Source: Todiramphus chloris collaris (taxonomy: Eukaryota; Chordata; Aves; Coraciiformes; Alcedinidae). From it: a DNA stretch of 64,000 nucleotides. A model generated the notes under the pieces. The model had not been told where the DNA came from. It ran no database searches and saw only the letters and a program-made list of their open reading frames with translations. Shown one piece after another: positions 13,501-27,090 of the stretch (position 1 is its first letter; every line of letters starts with the position of its first letter). The stretch covers positions 6,505,547 through 6,569,546 of the forward strand of contig JANVCC010000073.1 in the NCBI GenBank assembly GCA_025345505.1, written 5' to 3'. The translations under genes were made by a program, and so were the position numbers.

Positions 13501-16500
13501 CCCAAGTAAATTCAGAAAGAAGAGACTAAGCCTCTGCTAGGCACTGCTGTCTCCCTTCATTCTTGAAGCATTATTTATTTAGGGCTTGGTGTAAATGTGG
13601 TTGAAAGCCCAGCTCCTGAAGGAATAACCACCATGAGCCTTGTCCTGTATGCAGTGACCTTGACAACTTTACACCACCACTTTTCAATCACAGATGATGG
13701 ATTAATCAAGGCTGATTTGAACTAGCTGCACTCTGTCAGAGTCTTTGCTCTGATCTTCACGCTGCAATAGCTTTCCATTTTAACAGATTCTGCCAGGGGT
13801 GAGGCTGTTAAGGCAGCAAAGTCCTCTTTGCTTCCCTTCTGCCACCAAAGAAAAAGGTAATTTTCACTCATACTACTGAGGTGGTTTTTTACAATGGTGA
13901 GCAGACTGACGTGACCCAGTTTCTGTCAGATGCTTGTGTGTGCACATGTCCTCGTTAGCTGAGGCGTCAAAAACTGACCTAAAGTGGTAAGGTCAGCAGA
14001 CCTGGCAGCAGGAGGAGACAGTTACACCATAAGCTCACTCACATCCATAGATTATTCCCAAGTTTCTTGGCTCTTCCTGTGCAACTTAGAGCTTGCTGCC
14101 TTTCGATGAAAAAATGTAGTACTGTCTCCAGTCTCTATCATATACTGTAACAGTTGCCATATAAATGGATGTCACTGCTTAACCATCACAAAAAGCACAT
14201 TTTGTGGAGGCTTGTACGTCCCCAAGACCTAAATGAAAAGCCAGCATCAGACTGGTTACTCTCCAGTTCCCAGCACACACCCACACCCGAGGACACGCTT
14301 GTTAATGCCATCTTAGATGACCAGTAACTGACAGGCTGCTCAAGGTACGGTTTCATCCAAAAGCTACTGGACTTCATGTGGTGGAAGGGCAGTGACCTGG
14401 AAACCCGAGATCCAGGGTGGATGAAGTTGGCATGCCAGCCACTACTGGCACTCCCATCCTGAGACAGGAGCACTACCCCAGTAACCCAGGCACTTCCATT
14501 CCACAATCTCAGACAGCTACTTTATTAACGCTGCCAAGAGTTGCTCGCTTTCCCCTTGTTCGGGTAAACAGAAATCCTTCCCAAAGCATCAGGAATTATT
14601 TCATTTTAGATTTTGGTTGCATGTCAGCACCAGATGAAAGAGAGCATCTACTGGCTCTCCTTGTCCTGCAACAGGCCATTCAGCAGTTGACACACTCCTC
14701 TTGCTGCTTGATGGTCCTTTTAAATATGTTTTTGTTTCTCACACAGGGAGCAGAACACAACAGACTGTTTTGCATTACAATCCAGCCTCTCATTCAACCG
14801 ACAGCTTCTGCCCACTGAAAAAATATCTGAGATGACAAGTACCTCTCTGCTGCTAGACCCTCAGGTTACCGGGTACGGCAACGCTGCCAGTGAACCGAGG
14901 GTTAATAATAATTTCCCTGACACAGGTGCTTAGAGAATAAGATCCTGGAAGGATCATGGGAATCAGGAGTACTTACCAACCGCCAAATTAAACTGTTTAT
15001 TGGCCTCCTTGCACAGGCTCTAATTTATGCCATTCTCTGCAGGGTGGCATATAAAGGAGTATCAGCTCTGAAACTGGCTGGGATTCAGCACTGGTGAAGC
15101 AGCTGCAGCACCACTGATTCCAAAGGCTTTGTTTCACCCAGTGGACAATCTCAGCAAATTTCCGGAACTGAACACGGACCTAGCCAAGAGATCTCTGTAC
15201 ATATTCCCATCCCTATGGGTCAACAAAGCTGCCTGACTTTAGATTCACTGACTTTATTTCCGTTTAATTATCGGAGTGCATGAGCACATCAAAAAGGGGC
15301 TTGGGCCCTCTATAGCCAACTTTCTCACCAACTTCCCTGGTTCCTCCAGAGAAACTTAAAACGAGCTCATCAGGAAAATAAAAATGAAAAGATTAAATGA
15401 TGGCCTCCAGCAGGGGGGTTTGAATGATGGGCCAACCACTGATCAGCTCTAAGGGATCGGTCCTCTCTCTGTGGCCAAGGCAGGGATCAGAGTGGAAGGA
15501 AATGGGGATTTGTACACAAGCCAATATTCATTCCCTCTAATGCAGAAAATGTGATGTGTACAGACTCTTCTAGCACATTAATGCATCCACCCTGTGCCTT
15601 TCTTGTCTCATTTGACTGGAGGAGAAACAGTTCACTGGCATCATCTGAGTCTTCATGACAAACTCTTGAACTAACTCATCAGTGGATGCCTGCAGTCCAT
15701 TTCTCTCTGATACTATTTCAGGCTGACTGCAGGAATGGGGCACTGATTACATGCAGTTCACGTTTTGAATATTAACTTCCCAACCATAGAGAGGAGAGAC
15801 AGAATCACAGACATTTTAGTTTAAAAAAGAGTTTTGCTTTTAGGACACAAAATAGCAATTTCCAGAAAAAAAAACCAACCAAACAAAAAAATACACTTTA
15901 CCAAGCCTGTGCTATATCCCTTGGGTTTGGCCCTTGGGTCTAGTGCTGAAAGCCAACACCTGAGCAAATGCTGGAATCCCAGCAGCCATATGTACCCAGA
16001 CAGGTCACTTAATCATGCTGTGCCTACATCTTCTCATAGGACTAATGCACAGCTGCTTCACTGGGGTAATGCAGAGCTGATTTCATTAGCATTCACAAAT
16101 GGCTTTCTGCCCAGCACAGGGAAGTATTAGGGAGACACTAAGAATCTCTGCTGCTGGGCTTCTCTTCCAAACTAGCTTTTTTCATAAGTTATGTCCTGCC
16201 AAGCGCACAAAAATTTCTTGCAACCTTCTGAATCAAGAAAGCAAACTTATCCTCATTTGCCAAGGCTTGTAATTATGTGGGAATGGGGCAGAAACAGCAC
16301 ATACGTGCCTGAACTCTGACATGATCAAGAGACCATTCATATCTCCTCTTGGAAATGACAGTTTGCAGTCAGACAAAGAGTTGGAAAATCACGAGTGGGG
16401 CTCATTAAACATTTTCTGTTGCCAGATGAATTAAACGAAGAGGAGGCTTAAAAGAAAGCTGCAGTAACTCAAAGGAGAAAAGGGACAGTGGTGCTTAAGT

Positions 16501-17340
16501 GCACTAAATACATTCTAAACTGTCCACCTAAATGGACCCGTGGACCTCGAGTACCCAGAGAAGGCATTTAATGGGCTGCTGAACTGTTGTAAATAACCAG
16601 CTGACCTTAAACAAGCTCCTTCACCTGCTTCAGACAGAAAACATTTCAGTCAGTAAAGATAAAAAAGCACTTGCTCCTCAGTAGTTGATGCTAGCACCCA
16701 GAAATGGTATAGGATCAGGAAGGTGAGCAGCAGAACTGGGCATACAGAGAAGTCCAGAAGCCACTTGCCATTACAACACAGGTTACCTGCAGGAGAGCAC
16801 TGGGTAAACACCAGGATTTGTGTAGGAGTCCAGTGTGAAGTCAGGATAAAATATATTGCACCGTCGACCTGTAACATCGAAGTTGTTCTTATTCTTACCA
16901 TAGCATTGACACACAAGCAACTCCCATCTCGTGCTGCTATAATCTGAATTAGCTTTTTGCTTTTGCTTTGTCTGTTTGGTTTGGGAATTTTTTTGTTTGT
17001 TTGTTCTGTTTTAATTTGAATGGGTTTATTTCTTCAATTATCATTTTTCAGCATCACAAGTCAGCATCCAAACTCCCATCATTTTCAACTATGGTGATGT
17101 TGGGAAATACAGAAACAATCCCGTGGTTGTTTCTTTACTTCCAGACTATGAAAACCAGCCTGACACATACTGACCCACGTGCAATGATTTTGCTATACGT
17201 ACTCTCAGGCCAAATGCCTTCAAGTCATTTCAGCTGCTACAGACGGTTAAGAGATTGTATCTGTATTTGTACTACTAGAGATAATAAACATTAGTTCAAG
17301 AGTTAAAGATCTTAAAGACCCAATTCCAGTCTCAAAAAGA
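10600..17340. other. Intergenic DNA with no supported gene
   Basis: No recognisable coding exon. It contains a short TA microsatellite (about 11,645-11,665), a small local repeat of CCTAAAGTAAAAA-like units near 12,980-13,027, and a faintly SINE-like stretch near 15.93-16.14 kb described under findings. Confidence 0.5.
11645..11665. repeat. (TA)n microsatellite
   Basis: About ten uninterrupted TA units in non-coding DNA. A similar but shorter TA run lies near 46,370 inside MCTS1 intron 3. Confidence 0.9.
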
Positions 17341-17344
17341 AAAT

Positions 17345-17680
17345 CATATTGTCAGAGAATAATTAGAGCTGAAAGGACTCTTCTGAGGTCCTGCTCAGAG
17401 CAGGATCAGTTAGAGCAGGTTGCTCAGGGACTTGTCCAGCTGAGGTTTGAACAGCTCCAACGACAGATCCCACAGCCTATCTAGCACCACTGTGGTAAAA
17501 AATGTTTTCCTTATAATTAACCAGTATTTCCTGTGTCCCAACTTGCACCCATTGCCTCTCATCCCATCCCTGTGCACCTATGAGAAGAGTTTGGTTCTGT
17601 CTCCTCCGCGGTCTCCTATCAGGAAGTTGCAGACAGCACTAAGGTCTCCCTTGAACCTTCTCTTCCTACAAATATTTTAG
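17345..17680 (-). mobile_element. CR1 LINE fragment, antisense
   Basis: On the + strand the text reads as reverse-complement CR1: 'gagctgaaaggactcttctgaggtcctgctcagagcagg', then 'ttgctcagggacttgtccagctgaggtttgaa', then the typical 'tgcacccattgcctctcatcccatc' and 'ggtctcccttgaaccttctcttc' blocks. The element is diverged and 5'-truncated, with no intact frame. Confidence 0.75.
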
Positions 17681-17689
17681 CTAGTGAAT

Positions 17690-19475
17690 AGTTATAAGAC
17701 TTTCAGTGCTTTTTAAAACCACATGAACCTATATGAGAGTGATCTTCTCATTGTTTTGGTCCCTACTGTAAACACAAGTGACCATTCTCTTCCAAGAGCT
17801 ACTGTTTTGGTAGATCTTTCCCTGTGTGACACGCAAGACAGACTCCCTTTCATTTTAGCAATGGTTAAGATTGGATTAGGTTAAACAAATGCAAAGCACT
17901 TGGATCTTTTCTAAAACAAATCAAGGATCCAATACACTTTATTAGATCTGGGAAATACAAGGTATTTCTCCAGACTAAAAGCTATATTGCTTCTGTTCTG
18001 TGATATTGCTACAGCTCAGGTGCTCAGAATTTGTATCAGCGCCTCCGAATATCGTTAAAGTTCCAACATGTTGTAAAGTCAAGCTTTAATTATCTTCTTG
18101 TCATTTCACTGTTGCTGCTCTGCTACCCGTATCGCTGCATTAAAGTCACAGAACAGAGACATGACATGGGCAAAGACTATTGACGGGGAGTTCTGGCAAA
18201 CAAAAAAAATCACCTTAGTTGCTTTAATAAGCTTTCCCCATAAGGCACTCGGCTCAGGCTGCTGCAGTCCTAATTTCTAATTTGTTTGGAATCTGTTTTG
18301 ATTTTCTGTCTCCTGTTAAATATAATTCTCTTCTGGGCTCTGTTTTATGCATTGATTTTTGCAGTTGCATCCATATTACACTGGGACCCAAATCCACAGT
18401 TCTCTAATTCAGGTTACACAGGAAAGTTTAGACAAATAATCCCTCTTTTTTTTCTAATTAGAGAAATACTTTGCCTCTTTGAACAAGGATGGGACACAGA
18501 CCAGTTGCAGCACCATTTGTTCCCACAGTCGAGAACAGACAGCAGGAAGAGATGGACTGGTGACTTTTTAAGAGTACACTAAAAAAACACCCTTCCCTCT
18601 GGACTATACTTTTTATTGGAGAAACTTACAGTTTAATGAAGTCATCAAACTATTATTTTAAGCACCTCCAGAGTAGCCATCAGTGCTGCACTGAGAAAGA
18701 ATACAGAGAACCTCCTAAAAATCTCTTCCACGCAGGCCTTGTCTCTAATGCAGCACATGATGACTTTTTCCTCTTAAATAATCACAAGTGGGTCTGACAT
18801 TTTTATTTCAAGCAGGGCAATTCTTACTGATTTTTATGGCTACTAGATTAGTTTTAGAATGTATTCATCTCAAAAATGCACGCAGAGAGCAGAAAGATCA
18901 TTACCATCAGGCAGATCTGGTTTCTATTCCTGGCAAGCCATTTAGGGCTTTCTGGAAAGTGGAGGTGCAGTCAAAGCCAAAGTCTCCTACCCCTGCTCTC
19001 AGCTCCGTTATCCCACTGATGAAGGTCGTCCCTGTGCCAGCACAGCACCTTACCCAATCTAATCTGATTGTATCCTCACTTACAAGAAGCTCCTCCTGCT
19101 ACCCCTGTCTTCCACTGGAATGTAAGAAGGCAGCAGCTCTGAGGATTACATTTCAAAATTAACTAGTCTTGAAAACATGGCATTTGCAAGGAGCAAATAT
19201 TACTAACTACTTTTTGGTGTTTCACCAGCTGAAGATACTCGGAGCTTGCTGAAGTACTTGGTGGGTATGAAATAGAGGATGATATGCTTTTCTTTAGAAT
19301 CAATAAAGTGGCAGAGTTTTTTTTGTGTGTGTGTGTGTCTGTTTTATATAAAAGCAAATAAGAATTCTGTGTGGCAGCTGACAATTTCTGCTGCTATAGG
19401 AAATGCTGTTTCAAAGGCAATGAAATCTTTGTATCTAAAGACCTTTCCTTTACCCTCTTTATTCACAGGGTGTGA
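17690..19475. other. Intergenic DNA with no supported gene
   Basis: AT-rich spacer between two CR1 fragments. A short GT run lies at about 19,324-19,340. I see no splice-flanked coding segment and no RNA gene. Confidence 0.5.
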
Positions 19476-19477
19476 TA

Positions 19478-20105
19478 ATCATAGAATCATTCAGGTTGGA
19501 AAAGACCCTTGGGATCATCAAGTCCAACCATTAACCTTACTCTACAAAGTTCACCCCTAAACCATGTTCCTCAAAACCACATCTAAATGACCCTTTAAAC
19601 ACATCCAGGGATGGTGATTCAACCACCTCCCTGCGCAGGCTATTCCAGTGCCTGCAGACTCTTTCTGTGAGGAACTTTCCCCTAATGTCCAGTCTAAACC
19701 TACCCTCTTGCAGCTTGAATCCATTCCCTCTTTTCTATCACTAACTACCTGTGAGAAGAACCCAGCACCAGCCTCTCTACACTGTCCTTTCAGGGAGTTG
19801 TAGAGAGTGATGAGGTCTCCCCTCAGCCTCCTCTTCCTCAAACTAAACAGGCTCAGCTCCTTCAAACGCCCTTCATAAGATTTATTCTCCAAGCCTTCAG
19901 CAGCTTTGTTGCCCTCCTCTGCACCCACTCCAGCACCTCGGTATCTCTCTTGTATTGAGGTGCCCCAAACTGGACAATACTCAGGCATGGCCTCACCAGT
20001 GCTGAGTACAGGGGGACAACCACCTCCCTACTTCTGCTGCTCACTCTATTTCTAATACAAGCCAGGATGCCATCGGCTTTCTTGGCCACCTGGGCACACT
20101 ACTAA
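19478..20105 (-). mobile_element. CR1 LINE 3' fragment with reverse-transcriptase remnants
   Basis: On the + strand it begins with the reverse-complemented CR1 3' end ('atagaatcattcaggttggaaaagaccc', 'atcaagtccaacca'). Read on the minus strand it encodes broken pieces of the CR1 reverse-transcriptase C-terminus, including [19 protein letters not shown] near 20,089, [14 protein letters not shown], and a [10 protein letters not shown]-like segment. Frame changes between the pieces (the frames ending near 19,862 and 19,557) show that it is dead. It is 5'-truncated, as most CR1 copies are. Confidence 0.9.
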
Positions 20106-20109
20106 TAAA

Positions 20110-21020
20110 ATAACTTTTCTAATAAAACAGCTTTGATCTTTTCTTGCATTCCATTCAAATAAATATTTTCAGTCATCAATTTACTTTACTTAGGCAACCA
20201 GAATATTGTCAAGGACAAGAGTCTCCTTCCTGTTCCGCCTCTCCCTCCTGGATTCTTTCCTCTGTGAATATGCCACAAGATAGGGATACCCATAGTACTA
20301 TTCCACTAATATTAAGAGATCTTGTTTCCCTCCTCTTAGAAAACAGCCTGTTAGATCTGGATAGATGCAAGGTTGCTTGCTTTCAAAATAGCCAAGAAAT
20401 AGCCCAACGGATGTTTTTCAATTGCTTTCGGTGAGGGTTTTTTGGGGTGTAAGCAAGGGTTCCCTTCTTAGGCCTCTTTGAGCACAGTACAGCCTGTATG
20501 CTTTTCTGATACACTGCTCGTTGCCTAAGTTCACTCATAGGAGTTGAAATACTCTCACTGTGTTCTCATTTCCATTTCAGAGATTGCCTTCTCCCCATCC
20601 CCTCAGATGGAAGCAAGCAGAGCAGTCACTGCGATGCGCTACCCTCCCACCGCACAGGGAAAGACACTTTGTACATTTTTTAAGAAGATGGAGTTTTCTA
20701 TTGCTGCACCACGGCGATTCTTTTTCTGCCTCATTATTTCAAACCCTTTGCGCTTCATTATAAACCCCCCATTTGCTAGAGGTAAGGTAACCAGCACAAT
20801 AGCATTTCAAGGCAGCGTGAATTAATCAGTGCAGCCTCTACAGCAGAGAACCACAATGCCACTCTCACTAGGAAGGTGTAGGTTTCATTTCAAGCCGCTC
20901 TCCACCTTCCAAATTAAGCACTTTATAACTCATTTTCTACAAAAAGCCTCGGCTCACAGGTATAAAAACAAACAGCTCTGTTGAGAAGCAGATGTGAATA
21001 CAGCCACAGTTGAAACAAAA
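20110..21020. other. Intergenic DNA with no supported gene
   Basis: Unique-looking AT-rich sequence between a CR1 element and the GGGAA microsatellite. Frames of up to 96 codons occur but overlap one another and have no familiar motifs. Confidence 0.5.
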
Positions 21021-21023
21021 TAA

Positions 21024-21313
21024 TGGGAAAGGAAAGAGGGAAAGGGAAAGGGAAAGGGAAAGGGAAAGGGAAAGGGAAGGGAAGGGAAGGGAAGGGAAGG
21101 GAAGGGAAGGGAAGGGAANNNNNNNNNNGGGAAGGGAAGGGAAGGGAAGGGAAGGGAAGGGAAGGGAAGGGAAGGAAAAAGGGGAAAGGAAAAAGGGGAA
21201 AAGAGAAAGGGGGAAGGAGAAAGGGGAAAGGAGAAAGGGGAAAGGAGAAAGGGAAAAAGGAAAAAGGAAAAAGGAAAAAGGAAAAAAGGAAAAAGGAAAA
21301 AAGGAAAGGATTG
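21024..21313. repeat. (GGGAAA)n/(GGGAA)n purine microsatellite with assembly gap
   Basis: The tract starts with GGGAAA hexamers, becomes near-perfect GGGAA pentamers, and degrades into GGGGAAAGGA and GGAAAAA variants. It is all purine on the + strand and all pyrimidine on the - strand. Ten Ns at 21,119-21,128 sit inside the pure pentamer core, so the true array length is unknown. Strand asymmetry and G-runs make it prone to triplex or G-quadruplex structure and to sequencing drop-out. The long GKGREGKG-like frames across it are artefacts. Confidence 0.97.
21119..21128. other. Assembly gap (10 N)
   Basis: Ten ambiguous bases lie within the GGGAA array. Ten is probably a placeholder and not a measured length. 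Confidence 0.99.
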
Positions 21314-21319
21314 AGGTAA

Positions 21320-24300
21320 ATAGTCTCTACTCCATTTAGAATAGTTCGGCTTGACCCACACACGCCTGCTATTTTCTGTAGAGTGTTCCCAAGCCTCAGG
21401 GTCGCTTGTTTGATCTGGCAAGAAGAAAGGAAGCAAGGGCCAAGAGAGGGTTCCTACCCATCCTTTTCACGGATGTCTCCCTGCTCTTCCAGGGGTGACA
21501 GCTGCGAGAGCACGCAGCATGCAGCCTGGCACTCATTAGAACTCAAAACAACAGGTTTTTATTTCCAGGGCCACTATTAAAACAGAAAGCTGTTAAGGAG
21601 TAAGGCTTGTGATGTTATTTCAGCTTCACTGAGTGACCTGTGTGGGCTCTACATCAAGCATTCAGTCCATTAGCTACACTTAGCAAAATTGGACTTCTTT
21701 TTTCTTAAAATAGGATACTATGTTCCACTGTGTCTTCTGAGTGGAGATAATTTCCACCACTGCCACAACCCACCCAGAGCAAACCAGACCAGTGGGAACC
21801 AGCAGAGCCCTGGGTTCGTTGCTGCAGGAGCTGCCTGCCAAAGTGCTGTACAGCCCCACCAATACAGTCACCCTTGGTCACCCACTGCCCCTCTACTCAC
21901 ACAGCTTGGCCTCTAGAGTTAAGAGAAATGTCTCTTAAACCAGCCCTGATCCCTTACACTTCCAAGCCATCATTTCAAGATGTAGAAGAGGCCAGGCTCA
22001 GGGACTGTAGTCCAATTAGCCCTTTCTAATTGCACGATTAGGAAATGGGAGGAGCGCAGCAGTCCTTCAGAGCAGAAGGAGCTCTTCCCTTCCTGCAGTG
22101 CAGCAGCAGAGTTGGCTTCTTCAGAAGGGACAGAAGCACTAACTGGGATCTAGCACTTACCTGTTCGTGCCTCACCGTGCTGAAGGGTGGATGTGACATG
22201 TGCTTCTGCCTTTAGTGCTCCTACAGGAAAAAGCAGACATGTGGGAAAACATAATTTCTCCTTTTACTCCCAAACCTTTTCTCTATTCTGCAGTCAAGCA
22301 CTAAAGCAAAGGCTTTACACAGCCAGTGTTTCCTTTAACAAGAGCTCTCCCCTCAGTTGCTTTTTCTGAGCTGTGCCATGTGCAGATCTGGGTTGAGGTC
22401 TTTTAGAAAGCACATGCAGAGCTGACAGGTAGAATAAATGCCTTGAATAGGGAAATTTTGTGCTTTTTTTTTTTCTTTAATTTGCTTTGTGGGCATCCTC
22501 CTCGCAGATCAAGACTAATATTGTGCCAAGAGCTATATGCAAACAACACTGCAGTTCATTCTGTGTCATGCTGCTAGTTTTCCAGTGTAATTTAATGCTG
22601 GGCATGTTATCACCAGTCTTTCAACAGCAGATTTCAAGCAGTCAAAATGAAAGGGCTACTCCCATATGTATTTTATATGAAGAAAAAGATCACTTCAGGT
22701 GGGGAAAAGAAATAATTTACATTCGCCTCTTATTCCAGGATTGACCACTGAGACAACCATCTAGTGAAGATTTTGTAGCAGCCAGAGGCAGAAGCAGTTA
22801 CAGCTCTGCTTGCCTCCACAAAGTTAATCCTGAAGGAAGGATTTCATCAGATCAGAAACAGTCCCCAGCATTCAGTTTCCTCCAACAGCTGCCTGTTAAA
22901 CAGCTGCAGTAGGCTCCAGTTTTCCAGCATCCTTTTCAGAACAGATCTGCAAAACATTTTGAGTTCCTCCCCTTAAAAATAGAGGTTGGCTAATTGTGGA
23001 AGTCACCACTTCTTTGGGCATTGCCTAGATTAGTGTTGCATTCTTGCATCTGCTTATCTCTAGTATTTTTGTTACTCTTCCCCTTTCTTTTAACACCACT
23101 GATAGCACTGCAGCTGAGCAATAGCCCCTCATACCCGACTCGGAGTACTCAACAACCTGGCGTGAGCACAACATGCCAGAGAAATGTAAAGGGAGGAAAA
23201 CACAGCTCAGCATGCAAAGCCCCCCTGCAAGACTGCTCCACCGTGCAGCACAGACACTACCATCCCATGAGCCAGTTCCCCAGTTTCAGCCCAAGAAGGG
23301 CCGGAGATCACAGCGACATCTCTGCCCACCATTCTGGGCTGGGTGTATGTGCACAGTCCTGACACCTCCGAAGCAAATGTGCTTTGCACAAGTGCAGAAG
23401 AGTAACTTCTTCAGCTGAGGAAAGCATGCTGGGCTTCCTGCAGAGCTGAAGTAGCGTAGGCAGGCACGAAGCCTGTGGCTACCTGCCAGCATGCAGAGTG
23501 GCCACCACAAGTGCACAGTCCTCCCAGTTACACAGCGAAGGCAGCGGGCCAGTACCAGCACAACCCATTTGGTCCCAGAACAGCTCACAGAGGGATAGTC
23601 TTAGCCACAACAGGCCCGCAAGGTGCGGTCTGAGCAACCCTCCCCTAAAAATGGGAGGCATCTCTGTAGCACATTAATACTCAAGGACACACAGCCACAC
23701 ACCAGGCAAGATATCTCTCACATCCTGATGCTAGCCAGCATGAGAGCTACTAAGCTGAAATCCAATTTTAGTCCCCTTGTCGAGTGAGTTCACACAAGTT
23801 CAAAAGGGAGCTCTCTATCATTGTTATAGATCTCATCTCCTGAGACAAGGTGAGGCAAGTAAATCAACAGAAGTATCATTACTAAACCATAGGAGAAATG
23901 GGTGTATTGGGGCAGAGTTGGTTTTCTAACTACAGCTTTGATTCACCTATTTTTCTCCAGCCTGCCTCATCTGTCAAGCTTTCTGAACTGGTACCATTTC
24001 AATGCCTAGCTGAGCTATAAAACTTCCACTATTCCTTCTTCAACTTAAAGTAGCACTCAAGCCTCTACGCTAAAAACTGTGGTGCCTCATGGAGAGAACA
24101 GACACGTTTAAGTTTAATGCTCACTATAGCTAACAGTCATTTATGTTAATAGACACTTTTGTTTCTTGGAATTAATCTTCCTCTGGGATTTTTTTTTGAT
24201 GGCACAAATCAGGACGGTTTATTTCCCTTACAATTTAGAGTACTCTTCTTTCTCAGATACTAAGAGCAGAGAAAGACAATCACAAGCAATTGAATTACCA

Positions 24301-26655
24301 TAAACTAATGAACTGCCATTTGTCAGCTGAGCCAGAGTGACTGTTTCCTCACAGGTAGCAGGTAAACATCGGGAAGGCTTGAGGAAGGTGATTAAAGGCA
24401 GTATGTCTAATCCTGCATTTGCAGCAGGCTGGCAGAGCACTGTTAACCGCTTACAGCCACTCCCCTTCAAATCTCCATCAGCTGCAACCTCTCGTCCTTA
24501 CTCCACATTTTTATTTCAGCCTTTTCCAACTTTTCCAACACTGGCTACTCTGGCCAGATCCTGCTGAACTTCCCACTGACTGCTGAGTGCTGGAGAGAGA
24601 GATGTATTCCTTAGTAATACAAGTTCCTGGACCACCAGCACAGGGAAGTGAGGAGGCTTCCTGAGGTGCTAGGAAGCCAAAGGGCAGCTCTATTCTCAGC
24701 TCTGCAAGAGACATTTTGTCATTTCTTATGCCTCCTTTTACTCACATCTGAACTGAGAATAATTTAGCAAAACTTCCTGAGATCCTCAGTGAGAGAATAC
24801 ACTCTGGGAGAAGGAGGTGCCCAAATGTGACATCTTAAACGACTGCAGCATATATACACTTGAAACCTCAGCTACTAAAAGACCAAAAATAAAATCATCC
24901 TCTCCTATCCAATAAAGAGTTAAAGGTTCAAAAGAAATCATTTTAGCAATTCTGAGTGCAATATTAGCTCAGATACATGAGTTGAATCCATATGGCATAT
25001 TAACGATTCCCAGCAAGGAAACAATTTCAGGAGCTATTCATTTAAGCAATAGTTTTCATTCTATCTAAATACTGGAAGCAATAAAGGCTTCTACACACCC
25101 TGTAAAATAGATGAGGAAATGGCATAGTATGAAAATCAGAGAATAGGAGACAGATGTCAGAGTTCCAAGGAATAGAAGGTAGTATTTTTATTTTTCCTGT
25201 TCCAGCTTTGTGCGCACGAAGGGGCATGCACAGGGGTTTGGTTTTCAACAGAGTATCAAAAGATAGGAGCTTGTATCCCTGCCAGGAGAATACAAGGTGA
25301 AAGAGGAGGCTCTTCCCAGCAGAGGACCGAAAGATTACACGCCTGAAACAGCAAAGGGGTGAATAATCCCTTCAACTGGAAAGCAGCTGGACTTGCCTCA
25401 GCACAAGTCTTTTAGATGCTCTGCTACTGTTTTGAAACTCTGTAATAAAAACAAGAGAAAGCTTATGTTGGACTCACATCTATTTTCCTCCCTGGCTCTT
25501 TTCACTGAATGCAACAGCTCGGCACAAGCAAACCCTGCTATGTGCAGCACGGGAAAGGCAGCAGCCCGCTCGCAGCCCCAGACTGGCATCGTACACTTGT
25601 AATGCCCTCCAGCAATGTCACTTCCTTGGGTCCACGTATTCCTTCTTACAAAGGCCTGATCTCACAGGCAGCTGGGGGCTACAGGATGGATCCAGTTGCC
25701 TTCAGCTGGTCCACACAAGAAATATGTTAGGGCTGTGGAGCATCAGGCAGAGAATGTGCCTTTCTCCAGAGACTGAATTGTTCCTAATGAGATGTGATCA
25801 TCTTCTGCTCTTGATGCTGTCTATGAAGATAATGCACAAGTTGCACTTCAGCAACAAACACTAAGGATCTGCTCTTTCTTTATAGACATATATATTACAA
25901 AGAAAAGTCTGTGGGTGTTTTTGCACCATATTAATTGGAGCTGTCCCAAACCCAGGATGAAGGACGGCATGCCCTACAGAGACAAAGGGCAACGGCGCCC
26001 TGGAGCCCTTTCATCTCATTACCATCAGACCATCCCACATCAGAACTGCACAAAGACTAAGGTCACCCAGCATTTGAGTAGAGTTCAATACTGCAGTACT
26101 ATATCCAAAAAAAGGCCAGGCTGTCACAGGCAGAAATAATCCCTTCTCTCTCTTTCCAGGAGGGTGTATGTAGATTGCTGGGGAGTCATAAAGGAAATGC
26201 ATCCCAGAACTACAGCAAAATCACTGAAATGCTTTACTTTGTTCAACTTGCTGTTGAATCATCCTATTTGGCCACATATGGAGGCAGATACTACAGTACC
26301 ATTCTTTAAGGAATGTATATTTCCCATCTTTCTTAAAAGGAACAGTAAAGAAAATTAAAATATCCAAAAACACTGAGGCACCCAGGAAGCCTACAGTGCA
26401 TCTGGCACTGCTCCCTGCAGCACTGCTGGTGCTCTACCGTGTCCTCTACCCTGCCCCACCAGATCTGTTGCATGTACTCACCTGAGCTGTGCTTTGAATA
26501 CCAGCTACATCTGGGATCACCTTAGATATTTTCCTTCTTCAAGCAACTCTGCAGCAACGCTACCCTCAGTAGTATTTCAGCCTTGCTGCCACCTAATCAG
26601 ACTAACGAGATCAGCACTCAGTTCCCCAGAGTCTCTAGAAATGGGACTTAGTCTA
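21320..26655. other. Intergenic DNA with no supported gene
   Basis: No coding exon or RNA gene can be supported. Base composition is mixed, slightly richer in GC around 23.2-23.7 kb, where overlapping short frames appear on both strands without protein-like content. Confidence 0.5.
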
Positions 26656-26659
26656 AAAG

Positions 26660-27090
26660 TATCACAGAATGGTGTGAGTTGGAAAAGACCTTCAAGATGA
26701 TCAAGTTCCAATCCCCCTGCTATGGGCAGGGACAGCTCCCACTAGACTCAGGCACTCAAAGCCCCATCCAAGCTGGTCTTGTGCACTTCCAGGGATGGGG
26801 CATCCCCAGCTTCTCTGGGCAACGTGTTCCAGTGTCTCACCACCCTCACAATAAAGAATTTCTTCCTAATATCTAATCTAAATCTAGCCCCTTTCATTTG
26901 AAACTGTTACCCCTCACTCTGTCACTACACTCCCTGATAAAGAGCCCTCCCCATCTTTTCTATAGGCCCCCTTTAGGTACTGGAAGGCTGCTATAAGGTC
27001 TCCCTGGAGCCTTCTCTTCTCCAGACTGAACAACCCCACCTCTCTCAGTCTGGCTTCATAGGAGCTAAGGGCTTCTGATAAGAGCCGAAG
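26660..27090 (-). mobile_element. CR1 LINE 3' fragment, antisense
   Basis: The + strand begins 'tatcacagaatggtgtgagttggaaaagacc', a reverse-complemented CR1 3' end. It continues with 'agggatggggcatccccagcttctctgggcaa', 'cctaatatctaatctaaatct', 'ctgctataaggtctccctggagcc' and 'cttctccagactgaacaacccc'. No intact frame remains. Confidence 0.85.

Noticed and set aside
21024-21110. Telomere-like repeat
   Set aside because: The unit is GGGAAA/GGGAA, not TTAGGG. It is an ordinary purine microsatellite.
20954-21436. Frames of 98-160 codons across the GGGAA array
   Set aside because: Repetitive translations such as GKGREGKG and FPSLPFPSLP that read through Ns.
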